Assembly (NCBI GenBank): GCA_012513595.1
Contig: JAAZBY010000485.1
Coordinates: 1-6,498 of the forward strand
Direction of reading: 5' to 3'
Source of the DNA: Chloroflexota bacterium
GTDB lineage: Bacteria > Chloroflexota > Anaerolineae > UBA1429
Length of the DNA: 6,498 nucleotides
How positions within the stretch are numbered: the first letter of the stretch is position 1; the number at the start of each line of letters is the position of its first letter. Shown piece after piece: positions 1-5,539 of this stretch. Both the position numbers and the translations under genes were made by a program. Below the pieces are notes generated by a model that saw only the letters and a list, made by a program, of their open reading frames with translations, did no database searches and had not been told where the DNA came from.

Positions 1-137
1 CTCTTCGCGATCCCTTGATCGCTCGTTCCGACCCTAGCGCGTTGCGTGTTTCTGCCACTCTTTAGTTGTTAAGGTGTCTTGCGATCTCGACCCTTTGAGC
101 CGATCTCTATGCTGTTTTCCTCACAGCAACGTCGAGG
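1..137 (-). other. Untranslated leader downstream of tandem promoters, probably of an rRNA or other stable-RNA operon
   Basis: This is the transcribed stretch after the last of three minus-strand promoters; its predicted start is near 130-131 and it runs off the left edge of the window. I see no minus-strand open frame with a Shine-Dalgarno sequence and start here, which fits a non-coding leader. It holds a boxA-like element (67-78) and a perfect 6-bp hairpin with a 4-base loop (GCGATC at 7-12 paired with GATCGC at 17-22). Long untranslated leaders with boxA after tandem strong promoters are typical of rrn operons. The 5' end of 16S rRNA is not in the window, so the identity of the downstream gene is inferred. 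A protein gene with a long leader, such as a ribonucleotide reductase next to nrdR, is the main alternative. Confidence 0.45.
67..78 (-). promoter_or_regulatory. boxA-like antitermination element
   Basis: On the minus strand this reads GACACCTTAACA, followed by ACTAAAG. It matches the E. coli rrn boxA (TGCTCTTTAACA) at 8 of 12 positions, including the whole TTAACA half, and lies about 60 bases after the -10 of the last promoter, a reasonable leader position. In rrn operons boxA binds NusB-S10 and prevents premature Rho termination. The match is moderate and could be chance; the position and the promoter context are what make it worth noting. Confidence 0.3.
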
Positions 138-166
138 ATTGTAGCATACTGGCTCTGGCCTGTCAA
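138..166 (-). promoter_or_regulatory. Sigma70-type promoter P3 (TTGACA, 17-base spacer, TACAAT, extended -10)
   Basis: Read on the minus strand, the -35 TTGACA occupies 166-161, the spacer is exactly 17 bases, and the -10 TACAAT occupies 143-138. The bases before the -10 are TGC, giving an extended -10 (TGn). A-rich runs lie upstream of the -35 on this strand (AAAACAG, TGAAAATCC), a possible weak UP element. The sequence between the -10 and the predicted start near 131 is G+C-rich. It is the promoter nearest to whatever gene starts left of the window. Confidence 0.75.
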
Positions 167-260
167 ACCCGGGATTTTCACTGTTTTGGGCCTGTCGCTT
201 TGCGCTCTCAGCCCTCCGCTCTCCCGGTGTGCACCCGCCTGTCCAGGCGCACGAGGGGGG

Positions 261-289
261 ATTATACGGGCCTCCGCGGCCCCTGTCAA
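261..289 (-). promoter_or_regulatory. Perfect-consensus sigma70 promoter P2 (TTGACA, 17-base spacer, TATAAT)
   Basis: On the minus strand the -35 TTGACA is at 289-284 and the -10 TATAAT at 266-261, separated by exactly 17 bases; both hexamers match the consensus at every position, which is rare in natural promoters. The discriminator after the -10 is a run of six C. G+C-rich discriminators are a known feature of stringently controlled rRNA and tRNA promoters in E. coli. The spacer contains inverted arms GGGCC and GGCCC (268-272 and 278-282). It shares the 9-mer TTTGACAGG with P3. Confidence 0.85.
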
Positions 290-329
290 ATCCCCTTTCG
301 GCACTCGGCGCACTCGCCTGAGGCGCCCC

Positions 330-406
330 TTGCCGAATCCCTGCCCAGGTGGCGGCTCTCTGGGGGACTGCCCCCCAACCGCCCGGTTCACTGCTCTGCA
401 GGGCAA
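330..406 (-). other. Rod-like RNA fold in the P1 leader, between promoters P1 and P2
   Basis: Within the transcript expected from P1 (start near 407), CCCTGC/GCAGGG arms (339-344 with 398-403, plus-strand reading) close a larger structure. An inner 7-pair stem (351-357 with 377-383) is capped by a 6-pair hairpin (361-366 with 372-377; the two stems compete for base 377) with a short loop. One pair of the inner stem is a G-U wobble on the minus strand and would be a C-A mismatch on the plus strand, which favours a minus-strand RNA. No U tract follows, so it is not a classic terminator. I do not recognise 6S, SRP, RNase P or tmRNA signatures. It may simply be a structured leader in G+C-rich DNA. 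Confidence 0.25.
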
Positions 407-413
407 CGAAGAC

Positions 414-442
414 AGTATACATCATCGCCCCGATCGTGCCAA
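414..442 (-). promoter_or_regulatory. Sigma70-type promoter P1 (TTGGCA, 17-base spacer, TATACT)
   Basis: On the minus strand the -35 TTGGCA (442-437) and the -10 TATACT (419-414) each match the consensus at 5 of 6 positions and are separated by exactly 17 bases. It is the most upstream of three promoters in the same orientation and lies 38 bases beyond the strong hairpin that follows nrdR, so it starts a new transcription unit. Weaker on sequence than P2, but its spacing and its place in a series support it. Confidence 0.6.
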
Positions 443-479
443 ACCGCCCTTCTGGCCCGTTTCGCCGTCAACAGACGCG

Positions 480-524
480 AGGCGGGCGCCGCCCCGAACG
501 TGATGTTCGCAGCAGCGCCCGCCT
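480..524 (-). terminator. Strong 45-base hairpin after nrdR, probable U-less terminator
   Basis: The arms AGGCGGGCGC (480-489) and GCGCCCGCCT (515-524) pair perfectly over 10 bp. The stem continues through five further positions, of which two are Watson-Crick pairs, two are G-U wobbles and one is a G-G mismatch when read as minus-strand RNA, then a 5-bp CGAAC/GTTCG stem, and closes with a 5-base loop (500-504). The two wobbles become C-A mismatches on the plus strand, so the structure is better as minus-strand RNA, the strand of nrdR. It begins 95 bases beyond the nrdR stop and precedes promoter P1, a sensible place to end the division operon. No U tract follows, so termination is likely but not certain; it could instead be a transcript-stabilising stem. 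Confidence 0.55.
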
Positions 525-619
525 GTGAGGGTAACGCAGGATGTCGCACAATGTCAGCCGCTGTGACGGTGCCCGCAGCGCAGGCATCGCCGGGGCCGGC
601 TCGCCCCTGTGGTTCTCGT

Positions 620-1090
620 CTAGGTCCCCTCCGCCTGGGACCCGCCGCGCGCCAGCATCCCATCCACCTCGCGCTTGAGCGTCTTGAGATCGGCAAAGGA
701 CCGGTATACTGACGCAAAGCGCACAAACGCCACGGGATCCAGCTCGCGCAAGCGTTCCATCACCGTCTCACCCACCACCCGGCTGGACACCTCCGACTGG
801 CCCAGGCCGTACAGGAACGACTCGATCTCCGAGACCATCTCCTCGATGCGCTCGGTCGCGATGGGGCGTTTGGCACACGCCTTCCAGATCCCGTCGAACA
901 GTTTCTGCCGGTCAAAGCTCTCGCGGCGTCCGTCCCGCTTGACCACCACGAGATTCGTCTTGGCGATCCGTTCGTAGGTCGTATAGCGCTGCACACACAC
1001 CAGACACTCGCGGCGCCGTCGAATGCCGTCTCCCACCTCTCGAGTGTCAACGACCCGCGACTCTGTAGCGCCGCAGAAGGGGCACTTCAT
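620..1090 (-). CDS. nrdR: NrdR, transcriptional repressor of ribonucleotide reductase genes
   Basis: NrdR senses ATP/dATP and binds tandem NrdR boxes to repress nrd genes. The 156-residue product is of standard family length. It starts MKCPFCG and has the four zinc-ribbon cysteines at 3, 6, 29 and 32 with the basic RRRREC segment (about 24-29), followed by the ATP-cone domain (about 46-136, including VVVKRDGRRESFDRQKL). The same frame is open upstream to an ATG at 1141, but I start at 1090 because every family member begins at this MxCPxC segment and AGGGAG lies 6 bases upstream. It sits 66 bases after ftsZ in the same direction, with no recognisable promoter in the gap, so it is probably cotranscribed. 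No nrd structural gene is visible in the window, and I found no convincing NrdR box. The last residues (about 147-156) are a short variable tail. Confidence 0.95.
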   Translation of the reverse strand: MKCPFCGATESRVVDTREVGDGIRRRRECLVCVQRYTTYERIAKTNLVVVKRDGRRESFDRQKLFDGIWKACAKRPIATERIEEMVSEIESFLYGLGQSEVSSRVVGETVMERLRELDPVAFVRFASVYRSFADLKTLKREVDGMLARGGSQAEGT

Positions 1091-1096
1091 GGTAGA

Positions 1097-1102
1097 CTCC
1101 CT
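1097..1102 (-). promoter_or_regulatory. Ribosome binding site that fixes the nrdR start
   Basis: AGGGAG lies 6 bases before the ATG at 1090. The alternative upstream ATG at 1141 would add a 17-residue arginine-rich extension not found in NrdR proteins. Confidence 0.75.
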
Positions 1103-1156
1103 AATCCGGCCGGGGGAACGCCTGGCGCCCGATCGACCCACGACAAGCGGGCCCGA

Positions 1157-2245
1157 TCAGCGGCGCAGGAACGACGGTACGTCCAGATGGTCGTCCCCAC
1201 GGTCAAAGCTCTTGAGCGGAAACTCGATCATCTTGGCGGTGCGCTTGCGCTCTTCGGGGGCGCGGCGCTCCTCGGCCGGCTGGCTCGCCTGGGCTTGGGC
1301 CTCAAAACCGGTGGCGATCACCGTGATCTGCACCTCGTCGCCCAGCGCGTCGTCGATGGCCGCCCCGAAGATGATGTTGGCGTCCGCGTCAACGACCTGG
1401 CGGATGACCTCGGCAGCCTCGGTGACCTCGTACAGCGACAGGTCCGGCCCGCCCTTGACGTTGAACAGCACGCCCTTGGCACCGTCGATGCGCACGTCGA
1501 GCAGGTCCGAGTTGATCGCCTGAGTCGCCGCGTCGACCGCCCGCGCCTCACCCTGGCCATGGCCAATGGCCATCAGGGCCGATCCGCCGTTGCCCATGAT
1601 CGTGCGCACGTCGTTAAAGTCGACGTTCACCAGGCCGGTGCCCGTGATCAGGTCCGAGATGCCCTGGACGCCCTGGCGCAGGAGGTCGTCGGCCACCAGG
1701 AAAGCCTCGCGCATGGAGGCCTTGCGGTCGACAATCTGCAGGAGGCGATCGTTGGCGATGACGATCAGGGTGTCCACGTGCTCGCGGAGCCTCTCGATCC
1801 CGGCCATGGCCAGCCGCGCCCGCCGCCCGCCCTCAAAGGAGAACGGCCGCGTCACCACGCCGACGGTGAGCGCGCCCAACTCCCTGGCGATGCGCGCTAC
1901 CACCGGCGCACCGCCCGTGCCCGTGCCGCCGCCCATCCCGGCCGTCACGAACACCATATCGGCGCCCTGCAGCAGCTCGGCGATCTCCTCGGCCGATTCC
2001 TGCGCGGCGCGCTCGCCGAACTCGGGATTGCCGCCGCAACCGAGCCCGCGGGTGATCTGATCACCGATGCGCATACGGATCCCCGCCGTCGAACTGGCCA
2101 GGGCCTGCGCATCGGTGTTGAGTGCAATGAACTCGACGTTGTGAACGCCTACCTCGATCATCCGGTCGACGGCATTCGAACCAGCGCCCCCGACCCCCAC
2201 AATCTTGAGCTGGGCAAGGTCATCTACCTGCTGGAAGCTGTCCAT
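1157..2245 (-). CDS. ftsZ: FtsZ, tubulin-like cell division GTPase
   Basis: FtsZ polymerises into the cytoplasmic Z ring that places and drives septation. The 362-residue product has the N-terminal nucleotide fold ([16 protein letters not shown], 14-29), the tubulin signature [12 protein letters not shown] (103-114), the T7 synergy loop NVDFNDV (207-213) with the two catalytic aspartates at 209 and 212 (same numbering as E. coli), the C-terminal domain to about 313, a short charged linker (about 316-350) and the C-terminal peptide DVPSFLRR (355-362) that docks FtsA or other partners. Two less usual residues are Cys70 in the GLGCGGNP loop, where Ala is common, and Asn211 in the T7 loop, also usually Ala. 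AAGGAG lies 7 bases before the ATG, the best Shine-Dalgarno in the cluster, which fits the high FtsZ level cells need. It follows ftsA by 21 bases. Confidence 0.98.
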   Translation of the reverse strand: MDSFQQVDDLAQLKIVGVGGAGSNAVDRMIEVGVHNVEFIALNTDAQALASSTAGIRMRIGDQITRGLGCGGNPEFGERAAQESAEEIAELLQGADMVFVTAGMGGGTGTGGAPVVARIARELGALTVGVVTRPFSFEGGRRARLAMAGIERLREHVDTLIVIANDRLLQIVDRKASMREAFLVADDLLRQGVQGISDLITGTGLVNVDFNDVRTIMGNGGSALMAIGHGQGEARAVDAATQAINSDLLDVRIDGAKGVLFNVKGGPDLSLYEVTEAAEVIRQVVDADANIIFGAAIDDALGDEVQITVIATGFEAQAQASQPAEERRAPEERKRTAKMIEFPLKSFDRGDDHLDVPSFLRR

Positions 2246-2252
2246 CCTGCAA

Positions 2253-2258
2253 CTCCTT
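2253..2258 (-). promoter_or_regulatory. Strong ribosome binding site of ftsZ
   Basis: AAGGAG with 7 bases to the ATG. It is stronger than the sites of ftsA and ftsQ and lies within the 21-base ftsA-ftsZ gap. Confidence 0.75.
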
Positions 2259-2266
2259 CTACGGCG

Positions 2267-3499
2267 CTACCCTCTTGGGTTGAATACCCTCAGCCATTCC
2301 ACAAGCCCCGAATACCAGCGCGGAGCACCACCCGCATGCGAGACGACGCTCACCCGGGCCTCTTCTCGCATGCCCCACAGAAGCAACCCCACGCTGGTGG
2401 CATACGCGGGGCTGGAGATCGTCTCTACCAGCCCGCGCAGGCGCCGGGGCATGCCGATACGTACCGGCAGCTGCAGCGTATCTGCCGCCGCCTCGCGCAG
2501 GCCAGGGAGGTTGGCCGTCCCGCCTGTAACCACCACGCCGGCCGGCAACATCCCCTCAAACCCCGCGCGGCGGATCTCTCGGGCGACGAGCCCGAACATC
2601 TCCTCGGCGCGGTAGGCGACGATCTGGCACAGCTCCCGCCGCGGCACGGCGCTGTGCGGTTCCTCACCAAACGTGGCGATCTCGATCATCTCGCGCGGGT
2701 CGACCATCTCGGGCAACGCCGACGCGTAGCGGATCTTGATGTCCTCCGCGGTGGCCAGTGGCGCGCGCAGGCCCACGGCAATGTCGTTCGTCAGGTGGTT
2801 GCCGCCCACCGCGTAGACCTGCGTCTCATAGATGCTGCCGCCGGTGTAGAGGGCCAGGTCGGTGGTGCCGCCCCCGATATCGACCAGGGCCACCCCGAGG
2901 TCCTTTTCCTCGTCGGTGAGCACAGCGTCCGCCGAGGCCAGCGGCTGCAGCACCAGCGCGGCAATCTCGATCTGGCTCATCTCCACGCACTTGACCAGGT
3001 TCTGGATCGACGTCACCGCACCACTCACAATGTGCGCCTCGACCTCCAGCCGATAGCCAAGCAGCCCGATCGGGTTGCGCACACCATCCTGCCCATCGAC
3101 GACGAACTCGCGGGCGATCGAGTGGATGATGCGTCGGTTGTGCTGCAGCGGCACGGCCAGGGCGGCCTCCATGGCCCGGTCGATGTCGTCATGGTCCACC
3201 GGGCGGTCGCCTTTGCCAATGGCCACCACGCCGCGGTTGTTCTGCGAGGCGATGTGGCTCCCACCGACGCCCACGTAGGCACGCGAGATGGAGTGTCCCG
3301 CGACCCTCTCGGCCTTCTGGATCGACTCGGCGATGGCGGCCGCGGCCTCCTCCACGTCGGTGATCACGCCCTTGCGCAACCCCCGCGAAGGCACCACGCC
3401 GACACCGGTCACGCGGAGGGTGTCGCCCTCGCTGACCTCTCCGACCAAGGTGCAGATCTTGGTCGTGCCTACGTCGACGCCGACGATCGTTCTCTCCAA
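2267..3499 (-). CDS. ftsA: FtsA, actin-like membrane anchor of the Z ring
   Basis: FtsA is an actin/Hsp70-fold ATPase that tethers FtsZ to the inner membrane and recruits later division proteins. The 410-residue product shows the phosphate-1 motif DVGTTK (9-14), the FtsA-specific 1C domain (about 84-162), the phosphate-2 motif DIGGGTTD (207-214), the adenosine motif VVTGGTANLPGL (323-334), and a C-terminal amphipathic helix WYSGLVEWLRVF (395-406) after a variable linker, the expected membrane-targeting sequence. The start codon is TTG (3499-3497): AAAGGA lies 7 bases upstream, and the first residues MERTIVGVDVGT align with the usual FtsA N-terminus. The weak start may keep FtsA below FtsZ. 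It follows ftsQ by 26 bases and precedes ftsZ by 21. FtsA rather than MreB or DnaK is clear from the 1C insertion and the neighbours. Confidence 0.97.
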   Translation of the reverse strand: MERTIVGVDVGTTKICTLVGEVSEGDTLRVTGVGVVPSRGLRKGVITDVEEAAAAIAESIQKAERVAGHSISRAYVGVGGSHIASQNNRGVVAIGKGDRPVDHDDIDRAMEAALAVPLQHNRRIIHSIAREFVVDGQDGVRNPIGLLGYRLEVEAHIVSGAVTSIQNLVKCVEMSQIEIAALVLQPLASADAVLTDEEKDLGVALVDIGGGTTDLALYTGGSIYETQVYAVGGNHLTNDIAVGLRAPLATAEDIKIRYASALPEMVDPREMIEIATFGEEPHSAVPRRELCQIVAYRAEEMFGLVAREIRRAGFEGMLPAGVVVTGGTANLPGLREAAADTLQLPVRIGMPRRLRGLVETISSPAYATSVGLLLWGMREEARVSVVSHAGGAPRWYSGLVEWLRVFNPRG

Positions 3500-3506
3500 G
3501 TCCGTG

Positions 3507-3512
3507 TCCTTT
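3507..3512 (-). promoter_or_regulatory. Ribosome binding site supporting the TTG start of ftsA
   Basis: AAAGGA is separated by 7 bases from the TTG codon at 3499. No ATG or GTG nearby would preserve the first strand of the actin fold. Confidence 0.65.
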
Positions 3513-3525
3513 CTTCGCCTCTGCC

Positions 3526-4329
3526 TCAGCCGGGCTTGTAGGTCGGTCGACGTTCGTTGCGCAAGTCTATATACGCCACGCTCGCCCTGCGGCTGACCAG
3601 GCTATCCACCAGCGAGCGCATGATCGCCACCTTGCGGGCCGCCTCGCCCTCGTGCCCCAAGTAGACGGGCCAGCCCTCCGCCGTGACATAGACGACCAGC
3701 CCCGCCTCGGCGGTGTAGTCGTAATGCCGGTTGGTCGAGAGGACCGTGCCCAGGTCCTGTGCCAGCGCTACGGGCACCCCCGGCACGTAGGCGCCGGGAT
3801 CAGGAGCCCGGCCCTCCACGTCGCGCAGCACCACCAGGTCGCCGGGGTCGTCGGTTTCCCCGAGAACCTCAGCGTCGGGGCCCAGCCACCAGTAACGCTC
3901 TCCGCTCTGCCATACCAGGGCCACGTCTTTCTCTCGGACGGTCACGGTGACCTGGTCCGGCAGGCGACAACGGACGTCGACCGCATCGATGCAGCCGTAC
4001 CTCTGCAGAATGCCGTGCTCCAGCACCTGGGCGCGCACGAGAAAGATGCTGCGCCCGGCCACGTCCACGAGCTCGGCCACCTGTTCCGTGGCCAAGTGGT
4101 TCAGACCGCGAACCTCCACCTGGTGGACCTCAAATCGCGCGTCGCTCAGCAGGCGCACGAGCAGCCACAGCGCACCCGCCAACAGGATCACCGCGGGAAC
4201 CCTGGCGGAGAGCACCCCCTCGGCGGTCGTCGCCAGGCCAGCCTGCGGCGCCGCGGAACGTTCGGAGGGCGTGAGCCGCACCTGCGAGCGCCTGTTCCGT
4301 TTGGCTGGAGCGAATCGTCCGATGCGCAT
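3526..4329 (-). CDS. ftsQ: FtsQ/DivIB-type cell division protein
   Basis: FtsQ is a bitopic inner-membrane protein that, with FtsB and FtsL, links the cytoplasmic ring to septal wall synthesis. The 267-residue product has a basic cytoplasmic tail (1-42, many Arg/Lys), one membrane segment (about 43-61, VPAVILLAGALWLLVRLL) oriented with the basic side inside, a POTRA domain (about 66-134, starting FEVHQVEVRGLNHL), and the FtsQ beta domain (about 135-265) ending VAYIDLRNERRPTYKPG, the typical closing strand. Sequence conservation of this family is low, so the call rests on architecture, the POTRA start, the end motif and the position between ddl and ftsA, its classical place. The ATG lies 21 bases after the ddl stop with only a weak GGGAACGG upstream, so translation may be coupled to ddl. 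Confidence 0.92.
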   Translation of the reverse strand: MRIGRFAPAKRNRRSQVRLTPSERSAAPQAGLATTAEGVLSARVPAVILLAGALWLLVRLLSDARFEVHQVEVRGLNHLATEQVAELVDVAGRSIFLVRAQVLEHGILQRYGCIDAVDVRCRLPDQVTVTVREKDVALVWQSGERYWWLGPDAEVLGETDDPGDLVVLRDVEGRAPDPGAYVPGVPVALAQDLGTVLSTNRHYDYTAEAGLVVYVTAEGWPVYLGHEGEAARKVAIMRSLVDSLVSRRASVAYIDLRNERRPTYKPG

Positions 4330-4350
4330 CTGGCCCGTTCCCGGTAGTAC

Positions 4351-5478
4351 CTAGTGATCGAACCCGTAGCTATGCTCGACGCCCGCCTTGTCCTCGTACC
4401 GCTCCAGAGCCAGCTCGATCAGCCGGTCGATCAGCTGCGGGTAGGGCAGCCCGCTGGCCTCCCACAGCTTGGGGTACATGCTGATCTCGGTGAACCCCGG
4501 GATCGTGTTGAGCTCACTGAGGTACAGGGTGCCGGTATCCCGGCAGAGCAAAAAGTCCGCGCGGGCCATGCCGGCGCAGTCCAGCGCCACAAAAGCGCGC
4601 ACCGCCAGGTCCTGGACCTGGCGAGCGACCTCCGCCGGCAGGTCCGCCGGGATGTACAACGCCGAGTCCCCGTTGATGTACTTGGCCTTGTAGTCGTAGA
4701 ACTCGTTGCAGGGCACCACCTCGCCCACCACCGAGGCGACCGGCTCGTCGTTGCCCAACACGCTGCACTCGAGCTCGCGAGCATTGACGGCGCGCTCCAC
4801 CAGCAGGCGCCGGTCGAACCGCGCCGCCAGTCTCAATGAGGCCGCCAGCTCCGTGCGGTCATGCGCCTTGGAGATCCCCACGCTGGAGCCCATGTTGGCC
4901 GGCTTGACGAACACCGGGTAGGCAAAGCGCGCCTCCACCCGGTCCATGGTCGCCTCGGGTTCGCGGCGCCAGGTCTTGCGCGCCACCGCCACGTACTCCA
5001 CCACCGGCAACCCGTTGGCCTCCAGGATGGCCTTCATAGCCACCTTGTCCATCCCGACAGCCGAGCCCAGCACGCCGGACCCAACGTAGGGCAGATCGGC
5101 AAGCTCGAGCAGGCCCTGGACGGTGCCATCCTCCCCCAACGTACCGTGCAGCACCGGGAACACGACGTCCACCGCTGGGAACTTGGCCGAGGCGCCCGGC
5201 ACCAGCTCGCGGGCCGCCGCCGACCGGATGGCGTTGGCCGGCACGCCGGGGGCCTCCCCCTCGGAGGCCTCGCCAAGGAGCGCCGGCCCGTCGGGGCTGG
5301 CCAGGGCCGCCAGCGGGTCACCACTGGTCAACCAGCGCCCCTGCTTGGTGATGCCCACCGGCAGGACCTCGTAGCGGTCCGGCGACATGGCGCCCATGAC
5401 CGACTTGGCCGAGGCGATGGACACCTCGTGCTCGCCCGATCTCCCGCCGAACAACACCGCGACCCGTATCTTGCGCAT
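4351..5478 (-). CDS. ddl: D-alanine--D-alanine ligase
   Basis: This cytoplasmic ATP-grasp enzyme joins two D-alanines for the peptidoglycan pentapeptide. From the chosen start it has 375 residues, the size of DdlA-type enzymes. Visible motifs are GGRSGEHEVS (11-20, with the Glu that binds the first D-Ala), HGTLGEDG (111-118), GVLGSAVGMDK (135-145), the glycine-rich KPANMGSSVG loop (192-201), YDYKAKY of the omega loop (261-267) and the C-terminal SELNTIPGF (321-329) with metal-binding Glu and Asn. The tyrosine ending YDYKAKY predicts D-Ala-D-Ala rather than D-Ala-D-Lac specificity. The frame also opens at an ATG at 5493; I prefer 5478 because GAGG lies 9 bases before it and the product then starts MRKIRVAVLFGG like its family, while the 5493 ATG has its nearest GAGG only 3 bases away. 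It lies 61 bases after the murB stop. Confidence 0.96.
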   Translation of the reverse strand: MRKIRVAVLFGGRSGEHEVSIASAKSVMGAMSPDRYEVLPVGITKQGRWLTSGDPLAALASPDGPALLGEASEGEAPGVPANAIRSAAARELVPGASAKFPAVDVVFPVLHGTLGEDGTVQGLLELADLPYVGSGVLGSAVGMDKVAMKAILEANGLPVVEYVAVARKTWRREPEATMDRVEARFAYPVFVKPANMGSSVGISKAHDRTELAASLRLAARFDRRLLVERAVNARELECSVLGNDEPVASVVGEVVPCNEFYDYKAKYINGDSALYIPADLPAEVARQVQDLAVRAFVALDCAGMARADFLLCRDTGTLYLSELNTIPGFTEISMYPKLWEASGLPYPQLIDRLIELALERYEDKAGVEHSYGFDH

Positions 5479-5487
5479 CCCTATCGA

Positions 5488-5491
5488 CCTC
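5488..5491 (-). promoter_or_regulatory. Ribosome binding site deciding between two ddl starts
   Basis: GAGG lies 9 bases before the ATG at 5478 and overlaps the ATG at 5493. If it is used as the Shine-Dalgarno, the start at 5478 is favoured; the difference is five residues. Confidence 0.45.
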
Positions 5492-5539
5492 ATCTGCCTC
5501 GGCGCCCGGGGGCACCCGCCCCTCCCGCGCCCCAGTGCT

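Noticed and set aside
69..425. Overlapping minus-strand open frames of about 100-118 codons in the promoter region.
   Set aside because: They span all or most of the promoter block and its leader, have Arg/Gly/Pro-rich composition with no recognisable domain, and would be interrupted as genes by promoters P2 and P3 within them.
1..540. A cobalamin riboswitch or other known structured RNA (6S, SRP, RNase P, tmRNA) was looked for because nrdR often neighbours a B12-dependent reductase.
   Set aside because: I found no B12-box-like core, no SRP GGAAGGAAGC-type loop and no RNase P GAGGAAAGTCC segment on either strand by eye.
74..712. A 212-codon plus-strand open frame over the non-coding left region.
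   Set aside because: It runs through the promoters, the large hairpin and the end of nrdR, has low-complexity Pro/Arg/Ser composition, shows no family motif and no convincing ribosome binding site.
1187..3541. A 784-codon open frame on the plus strand, antisense to ftsZ and ftsA.
   Set aside because: It is exactly codon-aligned with both genes, which share one phase, so its stops would require sense codons TTA, CTA or TCA. Those are rare in G+C-rich genes. The translation has no recognisable domain, and ftsZ and ftsA are certain.
3555..3580. TATATA-containing stretch near the end of ftsQ as a possible NrdR box.
   Set aside because: Only the central A/T part resembles the box; the flanking ACAC/GTGT arms are absent, there is no tandem partner, and it lies inside coding sequence.
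5509..5522. GGGGC-ACCC-GCCCC hairpin in the murB-ddl gap as a terminator or attenuator.
   Set aside because: The stem is only five pairs, no T run follows, and such repeats are expected in DNA this rich in G+C. The genes on both sides appear cotranscribed.
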